Source: Candidatus Phaeomarinibacter sp.
GTDB taxonomy: Bacteria; Pseudomonadota; Alphaproteobacteria; CGMCC-115125
Assembly: GCA_028279995.1 (NCBI GenBank)
Contig: JANQMQ010000440.1
Coordinates: forward strand, 1-10,149
Length of the DNA: 10,149 bases
Direction of reading: 5' to 3'
Part shown: in pieces, positions 7,115-10,149 of the stretch
How the letters are laid out: every line of letters begins with the position of its first letter
Position numbering within the stretch: the stretch's first letter is position 1
Notes under the pieces: generated by a model
The model's input: only the letters and a program-made list of their open reading frames with translations
Told to the model about the DNA's origin: nothing
Databases searched by the model: none
Translations under genes and position numbers: made by a program

Positions 7115-8274
7115 CGGGTGACAGAACATGGGATCTCGCTGTTCAACCAACACCGCTTCACTTAAGGACGTCGCAGTTCAATGTTGCGAACAGGTGGACA
7201 GACGAACTGGGGTGGACACTGCCGTCCGTCTATAGCTCGATTGCAAGTGAGCACGCTGCCCTGCGCAATGCATGCACGATGTCGGACCTTACTGCCCTTG
7301 CGACATACAGCCTGAGGGGAGCTGATGTCGGCAGTTACCTGAACCGGCTGGCCGGTGGAACAGCAGGTACTGTCAAAGTCGGTGCATCCCGGAGGGCTGT
7401 TATGTGTGATGACCGCGGCGGCCTGATAGCAGAAGGGGTCGTGATGCGGGCGGACACCGCGGACTGGAAACTGACCCTGCCGGTTCGCTGCCTTGACTGG
7501 CTGACCCTTTCCGCGCGCGGCTTTGACTGTGATATTGAAGATGTCTCTGATCACGTCTGTGCCTTTGCTGTTGAAGGGCCTTCTTCGTGCGCCGCACTGC
7601 TGGCGGCCGGTTTTGCCGGTCTGGAGGCGCTGCGCCCGGGCGGTGTGCGTCAACTCAAAGTCGGTTCGGCCGGCGTGACGGTTATGCGCCGTTCGGCAAC
7701 TGGTGGGCTGGGCTACGAGGTCCGCTGCGCCGTGTCAGATGCCCTCTTTGTCTTTGATAGAACCCGCCGTGGTGCTGAGTTGTTCAGGCCTGTGCTTGCA
7801 GGCGAGCAAGTGCGTAGCCTTGCCCGCCTGGAGGCCGGCCATTGTCGCTTGCGTACCGATTATGAGAGCGCACTCATTGCACGCGAGGTGGATCGTAGAT
7901 CGCCTCTGGAGTTGGGGCTTGGACATCTTGTGAACCTCGATGTCGGCCCCTTTACCGGCAAAGCCGCCTTGGTACGTCAAAAAAGGGAAGGCGCACACCG
8001 TGCCCTTGTCGGGATTGAGCTGGATGGGGCCAGTCTGCCGGAAGGGCGCCTGCTGTCCATGTCCACCGAGATTGTCGGCAGGATATCCAGTCTCGGCTGG
8101 TCTCCGGCCCGCAAGAGGATTATTGGCCTGGCAGACGTGAGAGCCGCCAGTTTGGGGGTCAACAGACAGTTGAGTGCGACAGGATCTGATGGCCGGCCCG
8201 TTTCCGCGCGCATTGTGCCTAGGCCATTTTATGTCTGCCCGAACGCCCACCGGACCCCACCCGACGCGCACTAG
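7111..8274 (+). CDS. GcvT-fold aminomethyltransferase / folate-binding family protein
   Basis: This 387-residue protein matches the glycine-cleavage T-protein fold along its whole length. It starts with TPLHLRT and GWTLPSVYSSIASEHAALRN (compare PLHYGSQIDEHHAVRT in E. coli GcvT), then SLRG, AFAVEGP, TGGLGYEV and RLEAGHCR, and ends in the family's C-terminal barrel. Family members bind tetrahydrofolate and accept a one-carbon unit from an aminomethyl donor. Where GcvT has the conserved GGVIDD, this protein reads GGLIAE: Ala107 occupies the position of the catalytic Asp, with Glu108 beside it. It is not clearly the glycine-cleavage T-protein, and no gcvH or gcvP is adjacent. The start overlaps the previous stop by 4 nt (ATGA) with an excellent ribosome-binding site. 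It probably works with the two flavoproteins. Cytoplasmic; exact reaction unknown. Confidence 0.88.
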   Translation: MTGDRTWDLAVQPTPLHLRTSQFNVANRWTDELGWTLPSVYSSIASEHAALRNACTMSDLTALATYSLRGADVGSYLNRLAGGTAGTVKVGASRRAVMCDDRGGLIAEGVVMRADTADWKLTLPVRCLDWLTLSARGFDCDIEDVSDHVCAFAVEGPSSCAALLAAGFAGLEALRPGGVRQLKVGSAGVTVMRRSATGGLGYEVRCAVSDALFVFDRTRRGAELFRPVLAGEQVRSLARLEAGHCRLRTDYESALIAREVDRRSPLELGLGHLVNLDVGPFTGKAALVRQKREGAHRALVGIELDGASLPEGRLLSMSTEIVGRISSLGWSPARKRIIGLADVRAASLGVNRQLSATGSDGRPVSARIVPRPFYVCPNAHRTPPDAH

Positions 8275-8280
8275 GTTACC

Positions 8281-8304
8281 GGTCAGATAAATCTGCGCCT
8301 TTTT
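8281..8304 (+). terminator. Probable intrinsic terminator of the oxidoreductase/GcvT operon
   Basis: GGTCAGA at 8281-8287 pairs with TCTGCGCC at 8292-8299, with one bulged C and one T-G pair, around the loop TAAA. It is followed directly by TTTTT at 8300-8304 and begins seven bases after the operon's stop codon. The stem is short, so termination may be partial. Confidence 0.55.
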
Positions 8305-8364
8305 CATCTGTTTCCGACGGAATAACGCCTCGGCCGCGTTTGACCTTGTGAACACCAACGGAAG

Positions 8365-8448
8365 GGTGTTGCAAGCATGCTGGCCATATTGTGTTCCCCT
8401 GAACGCCCCCGGCCAGTCGGCATCCCTCAAAACGCCACTTGCAACACC
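8365..8448 (+). ncRNA. Nested stem-loop, candidate structured leader element I
   Basis: GGTGTTGCAAG at 8365-8375 pairs perfectly with CTTGCAACACC at 8438-8448 (11 bp). Inside it, ATG 8377-8379 pairs with CAT 8421-8423 and CTGGCC 8380-8385 with GGCCAG 8411-8416. Innermost is a hairpin 8391-8396/8401-8406 with loop CCCT. The stack of collinear helices with internal loops looks like a folded RNA or a cruciform-forming repeat. No known riboswitch family is recognised. Confidence 0.45.
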
Positions 8449-8454
8449 GTCCGC

Positions 8455-8513
8455 CCGGCGCGTCAGGTCTGCGTCCCCCATGGCCCCCTGTGGCGGGTGG
8501 CCTGTCGCGCCGG
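8455..8513 (+). ncRNA. GC-rich stem-loop, candidate structured leader element II
   Basis: CCGGCGCG at 8455-8462 pairs with CGCGCCGG at 8506-8513. After one T-T mismatch, CAGG 8464-8467 pairs with CCTG 8501-8504. Further inward pairing is possible, GCC 8483-8485 with GGC 8492-8494. It lies six bases after element I. AGGGTGTT after it (8514-8521) repeats the sequence at 8363-8370, so AACACC at 8443-8448 could pair with either side. Confidence 0.42.
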
Positions 8514-8563
8514 AGGGTGTTCGGAAGATTGGGCGTGTGGGGCATCACAACCCGGCGTTTTTG

Positions 8564-8568
8564 AAGGA
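8564..8568 (+). promoter_or_regulatory. Ribosome-binding site AAGGA deciding the EF-hand start
   Basis: AAGGA lies 7 nt before the ATG at 8576, which is followed by a good signal peptide. This fixes the start and argues against the longer open frame that reaches upstream to 8348. Confidence 0.8.
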
Positions 8569-8575
8569 ATACCTT

Positions 8576-9142
8576 ATGAAGAAGATTTTGACAGTATCAG
8601 CACTCACTCTCGCGCTTGGAGCAGGCATCGCTATCGCATCACCTGGTGGCCACTTTTCTCGCATTGATGCGGACGGCAGTGGTGCCATCTCGTTGGATGA
8701 AGCCAAAGCCATGGGTGAAAAGCGGTTTGACCGCATCGACGAGGACGGTTCCGGCAGCATTTCCGCAGACGAGTTCAAGGCCATGCGTGGCAAGGGGCAT
8801 ATGGGCGGACGGGCCGACATGTCATCTGAGGACAGGGATGCTCGCGTGGAAGATCGCTTTGCCCGCATGGATGTGGACCAGAGTGGAGCGGTCACCCTCG
8901 ACGAAATGAAGTCCGCTGCCTCCGCCCGGTCTGAAACACGTGCCGAACGCAGGGCACAGATGTTTGCGTCAGCTGATGCGGATGGCAACGGTGAAATAAG
9001 CAAGAGCGAGTTTGTCTCGAATATGACGGATCGCATGTTCAGCATGGCGGATGCCGATGGAAATGGCGAGGTGACCAAGGACGAGATGAAGGCCGCTCGC
9101 GAAGCTATGCGTGAAGCCCGCAAGGCAGGGATGGAACGCTAG
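8576..9142 (+). CDS. Exported protein with five EF-hand calcium-binding loops
   Basis: The 188-residue product begins with a signal peptide: KK, a hydrophobic core to about residue 19, and AIAS with likely cleavage after Ala19 or Ala21. It should act in the periplasm or outside the cell. Five canonical 12-residue EF-hand loops follow: DADGSGAISLDE (31-42), DEDGSGSISADE (55-66), DVDQSGAVTLDE (99-110), DADGNGEISKSE (134-145) and DADGNGEVTKDE (159-170). All keep Asp at positions 1 and 3, Gly at 6 and Glu at 12, so all five could bind Ca2+. The C-terminus is rich in charged helix. No enzymatic domain is present, so buffering, sensing or scaffolding is likely. It lies just upstream of an ECF sigma factor but is separated from it by a hairpin. 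Function beyond calcium binding is unknown. Confidence 0.93.
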   Translation: MKKILTVSALTLALGAGIAIASPGGHFSRIDADGSGAISLDEAKAMGEKRFDRIDEDGSGSISADEFKAMRGKGHMGGRADMSSEDRDARVEDRFARMDVDQSGAVTLDEMKSAASARSETRAERRAQMFASADADGNGEISKSEFVSNMTDRMFSMADADGNGEVTKDEMKAAREAMREARKAGMER

Positions 9143-9148
9143 AAGATG

Positions 9149-9183
9149 GCGCGAGCCGCTGGACATGCACTGGCGGCTCGCGC
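9149..9183 (+). terminator. Perfect 11-bp hairpin after the EF-hand gene
   Basis: GCGCGAGCCGC at 9149-9159 pairs exactly with GCGGCTCGCGC at 9173-9183 around a 13-nt loop. It begins six bases after the EF-hand stop codon. No T-run follows, so it is more likely an mRNA 3'-end stabiliser, a partial or factor-assisted terminator, or a processing site than a classic intrinsic terminator. Confidence 0.5.
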
Positions 9184-9192
9184 GCGCTATCC

Positions 9193-9236
9193 ACAATTGC
9201 GTGTCGACACGCGCCAGGTAAGACGAGACAATTGCG
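9193..9236. promoter_or_regulatory. Candidate operator: palindrome and 9-bp direct repeat
   Basis: GCGTGTCGACACGC at 9199-9212 is a perfect 14-bp palindrome. It overlaps the first of two exact copies of ACAATTGCG, at 9193-9201 and 9228-9236, spaced 35 bp apart. They sit about 60-105 bases before the likely start of the sigma factor gene, a fitting place for a regulator or autoregulatory promoter elements. The sequences are certain; the function is inferred. Confidence 0.35.
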
Positions 9237-9287
9237 AAATCCCGGGTTGCGCTTACGCGAGAGTGATCCGGGAGACGGCAGGACACC

Positions 9288-9293
9288 AGGGGG
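9288..9293 (+). promoter_or_regulatory. Ribosome-binding site AGGGGG favouring a TTG start
   Basis: AGGGGG is placed 5 nt before an in-frame TTG at 9299. It is the best ribosome-binding match upstream of any candidate start of the sigma factor gene, and the alternative starts GTG 9263 and ATG 9146 have poorer ones. Confidence 0.5.
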
Positions 9294-9298
9294 CAGTA

Positions 9299-9925
9299 TT
9301 GGCGGTTACGCCGACCGAGCAGGCAGAACCATTTTCCGCCACCAGCGCGGAAAAGAGTTTCGCCGAAGAGGACTTTGCATTCGCGCAACGCATCGCCTCC
9401 GGTGAGGCCGCGGCAATGCGCGAAGCGGTTGAACTCTTTCTGCCGCAGATCCATGCGACCGCACGGCGTATGCTGAACAATGATGCAGACGCGGAGGAGG
9501 TCGCGCAGGAGACGTTCTTACGCGTGTGGAAAAGCATCGGCACTTGGACACCAAAAGGCGCCCGATTGCGAACATGGGTTGTAAGAGTGAGCATGAACCT
9601 CTGCTACGATCGCTTGCGCAAGAAGAGCCACGGCAAATCCATCCCATTGGATGAAGCGCCCGAGTTGATTGATGAACGGCGGAGCGCCGTTGATGGCCTT
9701 GCGGATGGTGACCGCGCACACGCGGTGGAGCAGGCGATCTCGGAATTGCCTGATCGGCAAAGGGCTGCAATTCATCTCGTGCATTTTGATGAGATGAGTA
9801 ACATTGAAGCGGCAACAGTCATGGATGTGAGCGTTGATGCTCTTGAGTCTCTGCTTGCGCGCGGGCGCAGAAGTTTGAAAAAGGCTCTGCTGGCGCAGAA
9901 GCAGGAATTGTTGGGAGAGCTGTGA
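9299..9925 (+). CDS. ECF-type RNA polymerase sigma factor
   Basis: This is a group 4 (extracytoplasmic function) sigma-70-like factor of 208 residues from TTG 9299, a typical ECF length. Region 2 covers about residues 27-110, with DADAEEVAQETFLRVWKS and then RTWVVRVSMNLCYDRLRKKS for core and -10 recognition. Region 4 covers about 142-197, with LPDRQRAAIHLVHFDEMSN and an HTH ending ESLLARGRRSLKKAL for -35 recognition. The frame stays open to ATG 9146, but that start sits at the base of a perfect 11-bp hairpin, lacks a good ribosome-binding site and adds a motif-free extension; GTG 9263 is another option. The stop overlaps the next gene's ATG by one base, as in sigma/anti-sigma pairs. The regulon and signal are unknown; the EF-hand neighbour suggests an envelope or metal-linked stimulus. 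Confidence 0.92.
   Translation: MAVTPTEQAEPFSATSAEKSFAEEDFAFAQRIASGEAAAMREAVELFLPQIHATARRMLNNDADAEEVAQETFLRVWKSIGTWTPKGARLRTWVVRVSMNLCYDRLRKKSHGKSIPLDEAPELIDERRSAVDGLADGDRAHAVEQAISELPDRQRAAIHLVHFDEMSNIEAATVMDVSVDALESLLARGRRSLKKALLAQKQELLGEL
9913..9917 (+). promoter_or_regulatory. Ribosome-binding site GGGAG of the partner gene
   Basis: GGGAG lies 7 nt before the ATG at 9925, within the last codons of the sigma factor gene. It supports a real, co-translated downstream gene. Confidence 0.75.
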
Positions 9926-10149
9926 TGACACCGGATCGGCTGAAAGAAATCATTGATGCTTATGGCGCCTCCGCACGGCGTTGGCCGGACTCAGAGCGCG
10001 CCGCAGCTCAGGCGCTCCTCGCATCGGATGCAGCGCTTGAGGCATATCGGCAATCGGCAGTAACCCTTGATGCGCTAATTGATGCCGCTCCGGCAGCAGA
10101 CGTGCCTGCTGGACTTGCTCACACCATCCTGAGCGATGCTGCCTCACAT
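9925..10149 (+). CDS. Likely anti-sigma partner protein, partial at the window end
   Basis: The first 75 codons are present and the frame is still open at the window edge. Its ATG overlaps the sigma factor stop by one base (TGATG) and has a good ribosome-binding site, so the two are translationally coupled. The N-terminus, IIDAYGASARRWPDSERAAA followed by an Ala-rich helical stretch with LDALIDAAP, matches my recollection of small alphaproteobacterial proteins encoded directly after ECF sigma factors and presumed to be anti-sigma factors. In such proteins a membrane segment or metal-binding tail often follows, but that part lies outside the window. No zinc-binding His/Cys motif is visible so far. 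The anti-sigma role is inferred from position and resemblance. Confidence 0.75.
   Translation, partial: MTPDRLKEIIDAYGASARRWPDSERAAAQALLASDAALEAYRQSAVTLDALIDAAPAADVPAGLAHTILSDAASH

Larger units (their letters stand above)
8275..8575. other. Structured 300-nt intergenic region before the EF-hand gene
   Basis: No gene is seen here. The reading frame of the EF-hand gene stays open upstream to a possible GTG at 8348, but the upstream peptide is low-complexity and lacks any motif. The region holds a probable terminator at its start, two large stem-loops (8365-8448 and 8455-8513), a repeated AGGGTGTT and, at the end, the ribosome-binding site of the EF-hand gene. No confident sigma-70-type promoter is visible. 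Confidence 0.7.

Noticed and set aside
7735..8481. 248-codon open frame on the minus strand over the end of the GcvT-like gene and the gap
   Set aside because: Mostly antisense to a supported gene and running through the stem-loops; low-complexity product without motifs.
8348..8575. N-terminal extension of the EF-hand protein from an upstream GTG
   Set aside because: The internal ATG at 8576 has a ribosome-binding site and is followed by a signal peptide; the extension would bury the signal peptide and crosses two strong stem-loops.
9187..9195. Second DnaA-box-like sequence CTATCCACA
   Set aside because: One mismatch to consensus, isolated and inside a palindrome-rich regulatory region; insufficient support.

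Overview
The window looks like a chromosomal segment of an alphaproteobacterium of moderately high GC. The evidence is the protein flavour of the HU and GlnE homologues, the style of the ECF sigma factor with a small partner starting 'DAYGASARRWP', and ATGA-coupled operons. No mobile element, CRISPR array, tRNA or rRNA is visible. The genus cannot be told from the sequence.

Layout, all genes on the + strand. (1) Positions 1-393 hold no convincing gene; there is one perfect DnaA-box-like 9-mer and one perfect 8-bp inverted repeat. (2) 394-678 encodes an HU-type nucleoid protein. It is followed by a bulged hairpin (691-726) and a textbook intrinsic terminator (737-770). (3) 840-3797 is glnE, the full-length two-domain glutamine synthetase adenylyltransferase/deadenylylase of nitrogen control. 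(4) 3918-8274 is a tight three-gene operon: two tandem, divergent CrtI/PYROXD2-type flavin oxidoreductases, then a GcvT-fold (aminomethyltransferase/folate-binding) protein. Both junctions are 4-base ATGA overlaps. (5) A 300-nt gap (8275-8575) contains a probable terminator and two strong nested stem-loops with a possible alternative pairing. (6) 8576-9142 encodes an exported protein with five EF-hands. (7) After a perfect 11-bp hairpin, a 14-bp palindrome and a 9-bp direct repeat come an ECF sigma factor (probable TTG start at 9299) and the first 75 codons of its likely anti-sigma partner, which runs off the window.

How the parts may work together. HU and GlnE are housekeeping genes. The flavoprotein/flavoprotein/GcvT operon resembles, in logic, systems in which a flavoprotein oxidises an N-methyl or aminomethyl group and a GcvT-fold module passes the one-carbon unit to tetrahydrofolate. 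Here the flavoproteins belong to the poorly understood PYROXD2 family, and the GcvT homologue appears to lack the usual catalytic aspartate, so the chemistry is open. The EF-hand/sigma/anti-sigma group looks like an envelope or metal-stress signalling unit.

The strongest candidates for something undescribed are the coupled PYROXD2-pair + GcvT operon and the structured leader upstream of the EF-hand gene.
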